DNA of 64,000 bases from Oceanicola sp. D3 (GTDB lineage: Bacteria > Pseudomonadota > Alphaproteobacteria > Rhodobacterales > Rhodobacteraceae), in the NCBI RefSeq assembly GCF_006351965.1, contig NZ_CP040932.1:620001-684000 (forward strand), given 5' to 3'. Under the pieces are notes generated by a model that was given only the letters and a program-made list of their open reading frames with translations, was not told the DNA's origin and did not search any database. The position numbers and the translations under genes were made by a program. Shown here in pieces: positions 1-7,676 of this stretch (positions are counted from its first letter, which is position 1; every line of letters starts with the position of its first letter).

Positions 1-55
1 TCGGTTCCCGCGCGGCATAGAGGCTCTTTGGCTCTTCCGGCTCAACTGTGCTCAC
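1..55 (-). CDS. ccoG: CcoG/RdxA cytochrome oxidase accessory ferredoxin, N-terminal fragment
   Basis: Only the first 18 codons are inside the window. From a GTG at 55-53 the frame reads VSTVEPEEPKSLYAAREP, and an SLYAARE-type stretch is typical of the N terminus of CcoG/FixG/RdxA. These proteins are membrane-anchored polyferredoxins needed for copper delivery and assembly of cbb3 oxidase. An FNR-type box lies 63 bp upstream (118-131), as expected for this gene. ccoG usually follows ccoNOQP directly; here zinT and lysR lie between them. The call rests on a short match plus the regulatory context. Confidence 0.6.
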   Translation of the reverse strand, partial: MSTVEPEEPKSLYAAREP

Positions 56-117
56 GATTCACGCCCTTTCGCGCATACATCCCGGATTGTGAATGTCATG
101 GCGCGGGCCGGGCGACA

Positions 118-131
118 TTGACCTGAATCAA
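118..131 (-). promoter_or_regulatory. FNR/FnrL box upstream of ccoG
   Basis: The sequence TTGACCTGAATCAA fits the FNR consensus TTGAT-N4-ATCAA with one mismatch. Its centre (124.5) is about 45 bp upstream of a start site predicted from a possible -10 (CACAAT, minus strand, 91-86). This matches oxygen-dependent activation of ccoG by the FnrL encoded at 6868-7617. Confidence 0.75.
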
Positions 132-190
132 CAAAGCTGATTCTTCACTGCGAGTTTTCGCGCTGGATTTCGGGGAGGCCAGATGCACTT

Positions 191-240
191 GGCCCCGACC
201 CTTCCAAGGAAACGCGCGAACAGGAAGGAGGGCCGGGGCC
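191..240. other. Large imperfect inverted repeat between lysR and ccoG
   Basis: The arms GGCCCCGacCCTTCC (191-205) and GGAAGGaggGCCGGGGCC (223-240) can form a strong hairpin with a loop of about 17 nt. There is no T-run on either side, so it is not a standard intrinsic terminator. It may end the lysR transcript or shape a leader RNA started near 300 on the minus strand. The rest of 56-344 has no supportable ORF. Confidence 0.5.
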
Positions 241-334
241 TATCCGGTCGAGCCGGAAGTGCGGAGCTTCGGCGGAAGGGAGGTTGCCTTGGCTCGCTAT
301 GTCTCCCTTCTACGCCTCGCGCGACTCACCGGCT

Positions 335-348
335 TTGATCTGGGTCAA
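335..348 (-). promoter_or_regulatory. Second FNR/FnrL box, overlapping the lysR stop codon
   Basis: TTGATCTGGGTCAA is a 14-bp FNR-type box identical to the one between fnrL and hemN (7628-7641). On the minus strand a TAGAAG at about 312-307 is correctly placed for a class II FNR promoter starting near 300. That transcript would run through the inverted repeat at 191-240 towards ccoG. The target is inferred. Confidence 0.55.
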
Positions 349-1226
349 GCGGCGGCGGTTTTATGGGCCCGCAGCCATTTGACGAACTTCGCCGCAGGCG
401 GGCGCAGCGGACCGGGCCGGGTGACGATGTGATAGCCCTCTGCCACCGGTCCCCGGTTGAACAGAACCGTGAGCGTCCCTGCTTCAATATCCTCCTCGAT
501 CAACGCGCGGGTGGTGGCGGCCACGCCCTCTCCTCTGCGGGCCGCATCCAGCAGGAAATTACCAGGCAGATGGCTGTGAAGTTTTGCCCGCGCCTCCGTC
601 ACCCCTTGGCTCTTCAGCCACTCATCCACCTCATTTGTGCCGAACTCCTGAAGCCACGGCAGCTCCAACAGGTCTTCGGCGCGGCCAATCTTTCGGCCCG
701 CCAAAAGCTCCGGCGCGGCGACGATCACATATTCTGACGCAATGAGCATCTCCGTAACAACGCCCGGCCAGTCGCCCTTGCCGTGGCGAATGGCAATATC
801 CACGCCGCCAGGCGAAAGTGTTGCGAGCTGGGGTGATGGGTTCAGCATCAGTTCCACCTCCGGAAAACGTTCGCGAAACCCGGCAAGACGCGGCATCAGC
901 CAATGAGCTGCAAACATCGGCGTGGTGGTGATTTGTACCGGTCGCCCTTCACCCTGCCCGGTGATCCGGGTCACGGCGTCGCCAATGAGCGCAAACCCCC
1001 CGCTAACGGCTGCGCCCAGTTCTTCGCCAGCTTCGGTTAGCCGCACTGAGCGGCCATCGCGCTGCACGAGCGCTACGCCAAGGTGGCTCTCCAGCGCCCT
1101 GATCTGTTGGCTGATCGCAGCATGTGTCACGCCCAGGGCCTCCCCCGCAGCCGTAATAGAGCCCGCCTCGGCCAGTGCCGCGAAGGCGCGGAGCATAGCA
1201 GGTGGGGGCAGGTCGCGAAGGGGCAT
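345..1226 (-). CDS. LysR-family transcriptional regulator (GcvA-like)
   Basis: The 293-residue protein has the normal LysR layout. An N-terminal winged helix-turn-helix spans about residues 9-67 (AAGEALGVTHAAISQQIRAL), followed by a periplasmic-binding-like effector domain that opens with the TTTPMFAAHWLMPRL stretch typical of GcvA-type members. It acts in the cytoplasm and binds DNA; the effector is unknown. It is divergent from a 42-codon ORF at 1326, so the intergenic region 1227-1325 is the likely operator. The start MPLRDLPPPAMLRAF is normal for the subfamily. Its stop codon overlaps an FNR box. It separates ccoG from ccoNOQP, which suggests insertion into a once continuous cco region. 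Confidence 0.88.
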   Translation of the reverse strand: MPLRDLPPPAMLRAFAALAEAGSITAAGEALGVTHAAISQQIRALESHLGVALVQRDGRSVRLTEAGEELGAAVSGGFALIGDAVTRITGQGEGRPVQITTTPMFAAHWLMPRLAGFRERFPEVELMLNPSPQLATLSPGGVDIAIRHGKGDWPGVVTEMLIASEYVIVAAPELLAGRKIGRAEDLLELPWLQEFGTNEVDEWLKSQGVTEARAKLHSHLPGNFLLDAARRGEGVAATTRALIEEDIEAGTLTVLFNRGPVAEGYHIVTRPGPLRPPAAKFVKWLRAHKTAAA

Positions 1227-1325
1227 GCGTTAGTATTCCTTACATACGGATATCTATTAAACTCGCGAATCCGCGCCGAGGCGTCAATGATCATGGGGTA
1301 ACCGATGCACGAGAGGAGGCGCGAG

Positions 1326-1454
1326 ATGTTCATGATTCTTTCAAAGGCCCTGTTCACGGCCACCCGGACGGGCAAGGGCCTTCCGCCCGCCGCGTGTCCT
1401 ACGGCTCCCTGGCGGCTCACGCTGCCGCGGCTCACCGCGTTCCCCGACGCCTGA
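1326..1454 (+). CDS. Small orphan ORF (42 aa) divergent from lysR
   Basis: ATG at 1326 is preceded by a strong GAGGAGG ribosome-binding site 7 nt upstream, and the ORF is followed 20 bp after its stop by a strong intrinsic terminator. The product is hydrophobic at the N terminus (MFMILSKALFTA) and then rich in Pro, Arg and Leu, with two cysteines or fewer. I recognise no family. The good ribosome-binding site, the terminator and the divergent LysR argue for a real transcript, either a micro-protein or an RNA. The protein itself is unproven. It is the only candidate gene in the 376-bp stretch 1227-1602. Confidence 0.4.
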   Translation: MFMILSKALFTATRTGKGLPPAACPTAPWRLTLPRLTAFPDA

Positions 1455-1473
1455 TTGGTCAGCCGCATGATCG

Positions 1474-1510
1474 AAGGGCCGCCCCGGCAATCCGGGTGCG
1501 GCCCTTCTTT
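1474..1510 (+). terminator. Intrinsic terminator after the 42-codon ORF
   Basis: AAGGGCCG (1474-1481) pairs with CGGCCCTT (1499-1506), with a further CCCGG/CCGGG inner stem around a CAAT loop, and is followed by CTTT. It ends the small transcript starting upstream of 1326 and insulates zinT. Confidence 0.8.
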
Positions 1511-1562
1511 ATGTCCAGGCCTTCGGGTTGCAACGTCCTTCACGCCGGTCTAGGTAGCAGTC

Positions 1563-1580
1563 GTTATGTTATAACATAAC
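1563..1580. promoter_or_regulatory. Zur box upstream of zinT
   Basis: GTTATGTTATAACATAAC is a perfect 18-bp palindrome matching the known Zur-type operator (TGTTATnnnATAACA core). It ends 22 bp before the zinT start codon, so Zn-loaded Zur would block transcription. The site is seen directly; the regulator assignment follows from the consensus and the downstream gene. Confidence 0.85.
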
Positions 1581-1602
1581 CATCCAACCAAAGAGGACTT
1601 CA

Positions 1603-2235
1603 ATGCAACCCAACCTCCTCGGCGCAGCCTTCGCCGCTCTCCTCATCGCCATGCCTGCCGTCGCCGAAACCAAGCACGACCACGCCCATGATGCGGAGGC
1701 CGAGCAGATCTACAAAGGCTATTTTGAAGACAGCCAGATCGCCGATCGTCCGCTGTCGGACTGGGCGGGTGACTGGCAGTCGGTCTACCCGCTGCTCACC
1801 TCCGGCCAACTCGACGAGGTCATGGAACACAAGGCCGCGAATGGGGATAAGTCGGCGGAAGAGTATCGCGCCTATTACGAGACCGGCTACGTTACTGATG
1901 TGGATCGCATCGTGATCGAGGGCGACACTGTCACCTTCCACGGCGAAAACGGCCCACTTCAGGCCCGCTACGCCTACGACGGCTACGAAGTGCTGAACTA
2001 CGAGAAAGGCAATCGCGGCGTCCGTTTCGTCTTTGCCAAAACCGAGGGTGATGCAGCTGCGCCTGCCTACTTCCAGTTCTCCGATCACAAGATCGCCCCC
2101 GGTAAGGCCGATCATTATCACCTCTACTGGGGCGATGATCGCGCCGCGCTGCTCGAAGAGGTGACGAACTGGCCCACCTACTACCCGTCCTCCCTGACGC
2201 CGGGCGAGGTGGTGCACGAGATGACGGCGCACTGA
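1603..2235 (+). CDS. zinT: Periplasmic zinc-binding protein ZinT (YodA family)
   Basis: The 210-residue protein has a signal peptide (residues 1-21, ending PAVA-E) followed by a His/Asp-rich HDHAHD segment. The ZinT/YodA lipocalin-like domain follows, with the family features IYKGYFEDSQI, DWAGDWQSVYPLL and the metal-binding HYH of KADHYHLYWG, and a C-terminal His. ZinT captures Zn2+ in the periplasm and is thought to pass it to the ZnuABC importer under zinc starvation. The Zur palindrome at 1563-1580 supports zinc control. It stands alone, convergent with ccoP, and no znu genes are in the window. Confidence 0.93.
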   Translation: MQPNLLGAAFAALLIAMPAVAETKHDHAHDAEAEQIYKGYFEDSQIADRPLSDWAGDWQSVYPLLTSGQLDEVMEHKAANGDKSAEEYRAYYETGYVTDVDRIVIEGDTVTFHGENGPLQARYAYDGYEVLNYEKGNRGVRFVFAKTEGDAAAPAYFQFSDHKIAPGKADHYHLYWGDDRAALLEEVTNWPTYYPSSLTPGEVVHEMTAH

Positions 2236-2247
2236 CACCAGCGCACG

Positions 2248-2279
2248 AAAAGGGGCGCCCCAGTCTCCCGGAGCGGCCC
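2248..2279 (-). terminator. Intrinsic terminator of the ccoNOQP operon
   Basis: On the minus strand GGGCCGCTCC (2279-2270) pairs with GGGGCGCCCC (2261-2252) with one mismatch, followed by TTTT (2251-2248). It lies 20 bp after the ccoP stop and also separates convergent zinT. Confidence 0.7.
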
Positions 2280-2299
2280 GCAACTTATGTGGCAGATGC

Positions 2300-3199
2300 T
2301 TACTCGCCAGCCGCTTCAGCTGGCTCCTCGCCACCGCCGCGGGTGTGCACATAGGCCGACACTGCCCGGATCTCGGCTTCGCTCAACCGGGTATTCCAGT
2401 TGGGCATCACGCCAAAGCGGGCGTTGTAAACCGACTCGCGCACATCGGCGTAATCGCCGCCATAGAGCCAGATCGCGTCCGACAGGTTCGGCGCGCCCTG
2501 CTCCCGGTCGCCCTCGGCGTTCTCGCCATGGCAGGAAGAGCAGTTGTCTTCGAACACCACCTGCCCGGCCTCAACCAGCGAAGCATCCTGCGGCTCACCC
2601 GAGAGCGACATCACGTAGTTCACCACCTGCTCGATCTCTTCGGTCTCCAGCAGCTCGTCGGTGCCAAAGCGCGGCATTTCCGAGTAGCGGGCCTCACCCT
2701 CCGGGTCGTCCTCGTTGCGTATGCCGTGGGTGATGGTGAAGTGAATCGCTTCCATGTCACCGCCCCACAGCCAGTCATCATCCAGGAGGTTGGGGTAGCC
2801 CTTGGCCCCCGCCGCACCCGAGCCATGGCACTGGGCGCACCATGTCCGGAAAACCGCGCCACCAGCGTTCTGTGCAAAGCTGGCAAGCTCTGGGTCGCTG
2901 TTGATCTCGTTCAGATCGGCGGCCACCAGCTTTTGCCGCATGCCCTCGTTGGCGGCGTCGAAGCTGTCTATCTCCGCCTGCACCTCGGCGCGGGTCGAGT
3001 AACCCAGCAGCCCTGCCGTGGCACCTTTCACCAGCGGCCAGGCCGGGTAGGCGATGGTGTAGCCAATGCCCCAGATGATGGTGGCGTAGAAGGTCCAGAG
3101 CCACCAGCGCGGCATCGGGTTGTCGTATTCCTGAATCCCGTCCCAGCTGTGGCCGGTTGTCGGAATATCCTTTTCGGGCGTTGTCGGTTTCTTGCTCAT
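2300..3199 (-). CDS. ccoP: cbb3-type cytochrome c oxidase subunit III, dihaem CcoP
   Basis: CcoP passes electrons from soluble or membrane cytochrome c to CcoO and CcoN in the high-affinity terminal oxidase. The 299-residue protein has a short cytoplasmic N terminus ([17 protein letters not shown], conserved in CcoP), one membrane segment (about 31-55), and two periplasmic cytochrome c domains with CAQCH (121-125) and CSSCH (220-224). Its length is normal. The Met ligands sit in SEMPRFG and GVMPNW. It overlaps ccoQ by 4 nt and is the last gene of ccoNOQP, followed by a terminator. Confidence 0.97.
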   Translation of the reverse strand: MSKKPTTPEKDIPTTGHSWDGIQEYDNPMPRWWLWTFYATIIWGIGYTIAYPAWPLVKGATAGLLGYSTRAEVQAEIDSFDAANEGMRQKLVAADLNEINSDPELASFAQNAGGAVFRTWCAQCHGSGAAGAKGYPNLLDDDWLWGGDMEAIHFTITHGIRNEDDPEGEARYSEMPRFGTDELLETEEIEQVVNYVMSLSGEPQDASLVEAGQVVFEDNCSSCHGENAEGDREQGAPNLSDAIWLYGGDYADVRESVYNARFGVMPNWNTRLSEAEIRAVSAYVHTRGGGEEPAEAAGE

Positions 3200-3387
3200 T
3201 GCTTCGCCTCCTCGAGGCCCTCGCCCGCAGGCGTCTTTTCGTTCCGAAAGATCAGGTTGGCGCTCTCCTCATGGTCCTTCCGTGACCCGGGCCGAAACGC
3301 CCAGACCACGACACCAAGGAAGAAGACGAACATGGCAAGCAGAACCCAGCTGTCGGCCAGTTCACGCATCCACGAATAGGTATCCAT
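3196..3387 (-). CDS. ccoQ: cbb3-type oxidase subunit IV, CcoQ
   Basis: This 63-residue protein has one membrane helix (about 12-30, [18 protein letters not shown]) and a basic/acidic cytoplasmic tail, which is the standard CcoQ form. CcoQ stabilises the cbb3 complex and is not catalytic. It lies between ccoO (15 bp gap) and ccoP (4-nt overlap), and that position decides the call. Confidence 0.92.
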   Translation of the reverse strand: MDTYSWMRELADSWVLLAMFVFFLGVVVWAFRPGSRKDHEESANLIFRNEKTPAGEGLEEAKQ

Positions 3388-3402
3388 CTCGCGTGCCCTC
3401 CC

Positions 3403-4131
3403 TTACCGGCTCTCGTCGGGCTGGAAGGTGGAAAAATCCACCATCGTCCCGAGCACCTGAAGATAGGCCACCAGAGCATCCATCTCGGTCAGCTCTGCTT
3501 GGCCATCGAAGTTGCGCACCTGCGCGGAGTCGCCGTAACGCTCGATCAGCCCGTCATAGTCGCTGTCCGGGTCGGCCTGCGCGGCAAAGTCCTCTGCTGC
3601 GGCTTCGAGCATCTCGTCGGTGTAGGGCACGCCCACCATCCGGTGGGTGGCCATCAGCTCGCCCACGTATTCGCCCTCGATCGGCCGGTCGAGCAGGTAG
3701 CCGTATTTCGGCATCACGCTCTCGGGCACCACGCTCTGCGGGTCGATCAGGTGGTCCACATGCCATTCGTCGGAGTAGCGCCCGCCCACCCGGGCCAAAT
3801 CCGGCCCGGTGCGTTTGGAGCCCCACTGGAACGGGTGGTCATACTTGCTTTCCGCTGCCAGCGAATAATGGCCGTAGCGCTCCACCTCGTCGCGCATCGG
3901 GCGGATCATCTGACTATGACAGACGTAGCAGCCTTCGCGGATGTAAATGTCGCGCCCGGTCAACTCCAGCGGCGAGTAGGGCCGCACTCCCTCCACATCC
4001 TCAATCGTGTTGTCGAGGTAGAAGAGAGGGGCGATCTCCACGATGCCACCGACGGTGACAACGAGGAAGGAGCCCAAGAGTAGTAGCGTTGCGTTGGTTT
4101 CAAGGATCTTGTGCTTGTCGAGAAGTGCCAT
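3403..4131 (-). CDS. ccoO: cbb3-type cytochrome c oxidase subunit II, monohaem CcoO
   Basis: CcoO is the membrane-anchored monohaem cytochrome c that feeds the binuclear centre of CcoN. The 242-residue protein has an N-terminal membrane helix (about 13-35) and one haem site, CYVCH (68-72), in the conserved [12 protein letters not shown] context. The axial Met is probably in the VMPKYGYL region. The family-specific [13 protein letters not shown] segment is present. It is the second gene of ccoNOQP, with a 15-bp gap after ccoN. Confidence 0.97.
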   Translation of the reverse strand: MALLDKHKILETNATLLLLGSFLVVTVGGIVEIAPLFYLDNTIEDVEGVRPYSPLELTGRDIYIREGCYVCHSQMIRPMRDEVERYGHYSLAAESKYDHPFQWGSKRTGPDLARVGGRYSDEWHVDHLIDPQSVVPESVMPKYGYLLDRPIEGEYVGELMATHRMVGVPYTDEMLEAAAEDFAAQADPDSDYDGLIERYGDSAQVRNFDGQAELTEMDALVAYLQVLGTMVDFSTFQPDESR

Positions 4132-4146
4132 TTTCTCAGGCCCCCC

Positions 4147-5757
4147 TTATTCAGCGGCGACAGCGGCGGCGGCGGGCACTTTGGCCTCACCCTTCCGCAC
4201 TGTCATCCACAGGTTCCAGGCCATGATCAGCGCACCGGCAAGGTAGAGCACCCCACCCAGAGCCCGGACCACATACATCGGGAATTTCGCGCTCACCGTG
4301 TCGGAGAAGGCGTTGACCAAGAAGCCGTTGGCGTCAACTTCACGCCACATCAGGCCTTCCATGATCCCGGTCACCCACATCGAGGAGGCGTAGAGAACGA
4401 TCCCGATGGTGGCGAGCCAGAAGTGCCAGTTGACCGCCGGAAGGCTATAGAGCTTTGCCCGGTTCCACAGCTTCGGCGTCAGGAAGTAGAGCGCCCCGAA
4501 GGTGATCATCCCGTTCCAGCCCAGCGCGCCGGAGTGCACATGGCCAATGGTCCAGTCGGTGTAGTGGCTCAGGCTGTTGACCGCGCGGATCGACATCATC
4601 GGGCCCTCGAAAGTGGACATGCCATAAAAGCCGATGGAGACGATCATCATCCGGATGATCGGATCGGTGCGCAGCTTGTCCCACGCGCCACTCAGGGTCA
4701 TCAGGCCATTGATCATGCCACCCCAGCTCGGCATCCACAGCACGATCGAAAACACCATGCCCAGCGTTGAGGCCCAGTCGGGCAGGGCGGTGTAATGCAG
4801 GTGGTGCGGACCGGCCCAGATGTAGAGGAAGATCAGCGCCCAGAAGTGGATGATCGACAGCTTGTAGGAGTAAACCGGCCGCTCGGCCTGCTTCGGGACG
4901 AAGTAGTACATCATCCCGAGGAAGCCGGCGGTGAGGAAGAAGCCCACTGCGTTGTGGCCATACCACCACTGTGTCATCGCATCCTGCACACCGGCAAACA
5001 CCTGCACCGACTTGGCGCCGAAGATGCTCACCGGGATCGAGAGGTTGTTGACCACATGCAGCATGGCCACGGTCACGATGAAGCTGAGGAAGAACCAGTT
5101 TGCCACGTAGATGTGGCGCTCCTTGCGGTTCAGGATCGTGCCGAGGAACACCAGAAGATAAGCCACCCAGACGACGGTGAGCCAGATGTCCACGTACCAT
5201 TCCGGTTCAGCGTATTCCTTGCTCTGGGTTGCACCCAGCAGGTAGCCGGTGGCCGCCAGAATGATAAACAGGTTGTAGCCCCAGAACACGAACCAGGCGA
5301 GGTTGCCGCCCCAGAGCCGCGCGGCGGAGGTCCGCTGCACGATGTAGAAGCTCGTCGCGATCAGCGCGTTGCCCCCGAAGGCGAAAATCACTGCAGAGGT
5401 ATGCAGCGGCCGCAGGCGCCCGAAGTTGCCAATCCCGTCTCCCAGGAGTTGGAAGTTCAGCCCCGGAAATGCCAGCTGGAAGGCGATAAAGGTGCCCACC
5501 AGAAAGCCGACAACACCCCAGAAGGCCGTGGCGACAACGCCGTAGCGCACCACGCCGTCCATATAACCTTCAGCGTTGAGCGCCGGTGCCGGCTTCTCTT
5601 CCCAGGTGGTGCGCACCGCCCAGATGAACATCCCCGCCGCTACGGCGCAGATGATCAGGGCGTGCACCATATAGGCCAGATCGCGCGCGTAGTTCGCAGC
5701 GATGGCCGCGAGCAGCGCGATCAGGCCGAACAGCACGATCTTCACGTAGTCCCACAT
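4147..5757 (-). CDS. ccoN: cbb3-type cytochrome c oxidase subunit I, CcoN
   Basis: This is the catalytic, proton-pumping subunit that reduces O2 at a haem b3-CuB centre in the cytoplasmic membrane. It has 536 residues and about 12 membrane helices. Visible ligands include the low-spin haem His in LRPLHTSAV, the CuB histidines in [10 protein letters not shown] and [12 protein letters not shown], and the haem ligands in [14 protein letters not shown] chose the ATG at 5757 (MWDYVKIV), which has an AAGGAAA ribosome-binding site, over an in-frame ATG 8 codons upstream. It is the first gene of ccoNOQP, with an FNR box 100 bp upstream (5857-5870) shared with the divergent usp gene. Confidence 0.97.
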   Translation of the reverse strand: MWDYVKIVLFGLIALLAAIAANYARDLAYMVHALIICAVAAGMFIWAVRTTWEEKPAPALNAEGYMDGVVRYGVVATAFWGVVGFLVGTFIAFQLAFPGLNFQLLGDGIGNFGRLRPLHTSAVIFAFGGNALIATSFYIVQRTSAARLWGGNLAWFVFWGYNLFIILAATGYLLGATQSKEYAEPEWYVDIWLTVVWVAYLLVFLGTILNRKERHIYVANWFFLSFIVTVAMLHVVNNLSIPVSIFGAKSVQVFAGVQDAMTQWWYGHNAVGFFLTAGFLGMMYYFVPKQAERPVYSYKLSIIHFWALIFLYIWAGPHHLHYTALPDWASTLGMVFSIVLWMPSWGGMINGLMTLSGAWDKLRTDPIIRMMIVSIGFYGMSTFEGPMMSIRAVNSLSHYTDWTIGHVHSGALGWNGMITFGALYFLTPKLWNRAKLYSLPAVNWHFWLATIGIVLYASSMWVTGIMEGLMWREVDANGFLVNAFSDTVSAKFPMYVVRALGGVLYLAGALIMAWNLWMTVRKGEAKVPAAAAVAAE

Positions 5758-5856
5758 GACAGTTTCCTTCTTTGTCCCCACGAAGCCGCACAGGGAATCC
5801 CCCCGCTAACGGTCCTCGAATTGGGGGCAAATTCGTCGGAACAGACGGCGGCGTCC

Positions 5857-5870
5857 TTGATTCAGGTCAA
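5857..5870. promoter_or_regulatory. FNR/FnrL box between ccoN and usp
   Basis: TTGATTCAGGTCAA fits the FNR consensus with one mismatch. It lies 100 bp before ccoN (minus) and 77 bp before the stress-protein gene (plus). A class II arrangement would start ccoN mRNA near 5822. It may serve both divergent genes, as is common for this pair in related bacteria. Confidence 0.8.
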
Positions 5871-5947
5871 TTTCTGGCGGCTCGAAATCCTGCACCCTGC
5901 TGCATAAGCCCGCCGGCGTTCTTTCCGGCCCTTTCCGCGAGGAGACG

Positions 5948-6805
5948 ATGATGATGGACCCGAAGACGATACTCGCCCCCCTGCTGGAGCCGCTGGCTGC
6001 TGGCTCCACGCAATCCCGGGCGCTGAACCATGCCGAGGCGCTGGCCGATACCTTTGATGCGCATCTGGAAGTGATCGGGATCGGATGTGATCGCACCCAG
6101 GTTGGCTACTATTACGCCGGGGCGACGGCCGTGGTGCAGCAGGAAACCTACAACGAGGCGCGCGCCGCCGCCGAGAAGATCGAGGCATCGGCGCGCGAGC
6201 ACATGAAGGCCTCCGCCTTGCGCTGGTCAGTCGAGAGTGCAGTGGGCCAGATGGCCGCCCTGGCCGGGTTGATCACATCGCGGGCGCGCTTTGCAGACTT
6301 GGTCGTTATGCCCGCGCCCTATGGCGACGGCAAAGGCACGGAATATGAGGTCGCGCTTGAGGCAGCTTTGTTCGACAGCCACGCCCCGGTGATAGTCCTG
6401 CCCGAAACCGCCACAGCGCCAGTGCGTCCGCGCCGCGCCGTTCTCGCTTGGAACCAAAGCCCCGAGGCGCTTGCCGCCATCCGCCGAGCGCTGCCGCTTC
6501 TGGCCGGGTCTGATCTGGTGAATATCGCCATCATCGACCCGCCACGCCACGGCCCCGAACGCTCCGATCCGGGCGGTGCGCTGAGCCAGATGCTCACCCG
6601 CCATGGGCTTCGCTGCGAAATCTCGGTGCTATCGCGCACCATGCCCAAAGTGTCCGACGTTCTGGCACGGCACGTGGCCGACTTCGGGGCAGACCTGCTG
6701 GTTATGGGCGCATACGGCCATTCCCGCTTCCGGGAGGCCATCCTCGGCGGGGCAACGCGCGATGTGTTGGAGAAGCCCCCGGTGCCCGTGTTCATGGCGC
6801 GGTAG
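5948..6805 (+). CDS. Tandem universal stress protein (UspA family)
   Basis: This 285-residue protein holds two Usp domains. The first (about 5-150) is degenerate at the nucleotide site. The second (about 160-285) keeps the ATP-binding signature G-x2-G-x9-G(S/T) in GAYGHSRFREAILGGAT. Usp proteins are cytoplasmic stress or low-oxygen survival factors that often bind ATP. Location next to ccoNOQP and fnrL and the shared FNR box suggest induction under oxygen limitation (inference). Three ATGs are stacked at the start (5948, 5951, 5954) behind GAGGAGA; the first is reported. Confidence 0.9.
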   Translation: MMMDPKTILAPLLEPLAAGSTQSRALNHAEALADTFDAHLEVIGIGCDRTQVGYYYAGATAVVQQETYNEARAAAEKIEASAREHMKASALRWSVESAVGQMAALAGLITSRARFADLVVMPAPYGDGKGTEYEVALEAALFDSHAPVIVLPETATAPVRPRRAVLAWNQSPEALAAIRRALPLLAGSDLVNIAIIDPPRHGPERSDPGGALSQMLTRHGLRCEISVLSRTMPKVSDVLARHVADFGADLLVMGAYGHSRFREAILGGATRDVLEKPPVPVFMAR

Positions 6806-6841
6806 GGAAGAGTCTCGCCTGCTTAACGAGGCAACTCGCAG

Positions 6842-6860
6842 GGTGGGCAATCTGCCCACC
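6842..6860. terminator. Hairpin between convergent usp and fnrL
   Basis: GGTGGGCA (6842-6849) pairs exactly with TGCCCACC (6853-6860) across a 3-nt loop. There is no T-run, so it is a weak or bidirectional terminator candidate placed just beyond both stop codons. Confidence 0.5.
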
Positions 6861-6867
6861 ACCCGGC

Positions 6868-7617
6868 CTAAACCATCACGCCGCCGTCCGAGTCATCGCC
6901 CGTTTCCACCATGAGCGCATCGTAGCTTGGCACACGCACCCGGCGCTTCCCCTCCAACTCGATCAGGCCGTCCTTTTTCAGTGCTGAAACCTGTCTGCTC
7001 ACCGTTTCCAGCGTAAGGCCGAGGTAATCGGCCATCGCTTCCCGCGTGAGTGGTAGATCAAAGGTGATCTCATCGCCCATTGGCCCGCCAAGCCCCAGTG
7101 AGGCATCGCGACGGCCCAGAATAGCCAGCAGGCTGGCAATTTTCTCCCGCGCTGTCTTTCGGCCCAAAATCAGCATCCACTCGCGCGCTGCATCCAACTC
7201 GTCCAGCGTCATCTGCAACAGGCGCTGGGCGATATGCGGTGTGGATTCCATCATGTTTTCGAACGGTTTGCGCCGGAAGCAGCACATCGTGAGGTCAGTC
7301 ACCGCCGTTACGTCATAGGTGGCCGCTTCGCGCCCAGGGCGGCCCACAAAATCCGAGGGCAAAAGCAGGCCCACCATCTGCGTTCGGCCGTCCTCCATCG
7401 TCTGGCTCAGCGTCGCAACGCCGCTGACAATCGAGCCGAGAAAATCCATGTGGTCGCCCGACCAGATCACCGTCTGCCCCGGCTCAAAGCTGCGGTAATA
7501 CTTGATCTCTTCCAGATGCGAGAGCTCGTCCTCGTCGCAGCGCGCACAAACTGCCCTATGGCGGATCGGACACGAGCCGCAATCATGTGACGTGAACTTG
7601 ATGTCGAGGACAGCCAT
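6868..7617 (-). CDS. fnrL: Oxygen-sensing Crp/Fnr regulator FnrL
   Basis: FnrL carries an oxygen-labile 4Fe-4S cluster and activates low-oxygen genes at TTGAT-N4-ATCAA boxes. The chosen start (MAVLDIKFTSHDCG, ATG 7617, RBS AGGAAGAG) gives 249 residues. Cys13, Cys16, Cys24 and Cys27 lie in DCGSCPIRHRAVCARC. A cyclic-nucleotide-like beta barrel follows, then a C-terminal winged helix (LTREAMADYLGLTLETVSRQ) whose E-SR matches FNR DNA contacts. An upstream in-frame ATG at 7641 lies inside the FNR box and is less likely. The box is only 10 bp before the start codon, which suits autorepression. Confidence 0.96.
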   Translation of the reverse strand: MAVLDIKFTSHDCGSCPIRHRAVCARCDEDELSHLEEIKYYRSFEPGQTVIWSGDHMDFLGSIVSGVATLSQTMEDGRTQMVGLLLPSDFVGRPGREAATYDVTAVTDLTMCCFRRKPFENMMESTPHIAQRLLQMTLDELDAAREWMLILGRKTAREKIASLLAILGRRDASLGLGGPMGDEITFDLPLTREAMADYLGLTLETVSRQVSALKKDGLIELEGKRRVRVPSYDALMVETGDDSDGGVMV

Positions 7618-7627
7618 TCTCTTCCTG

Positions 7628-7641
7628 TTGATCTGGGTCAA
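7628..7641. promoter_or_regulatory. FNR/FnrL box between fnrL and hemN
   Basis: TTGATCTGGGTCAA, identical to the box at 335-348. Its centre (7634.5) is 42.5 bp upstream of the hemN start codon and 10-23 bp upstream of the fnrL start. It therefore fits class II activation of hemN and negative autoregulation of fnrL (inference from spacing). Confidence 0.85.
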
Positions 7642-7676
7642 GGCACCCCAGTGCCCCTGTCCAGTAACCTAGGCCA

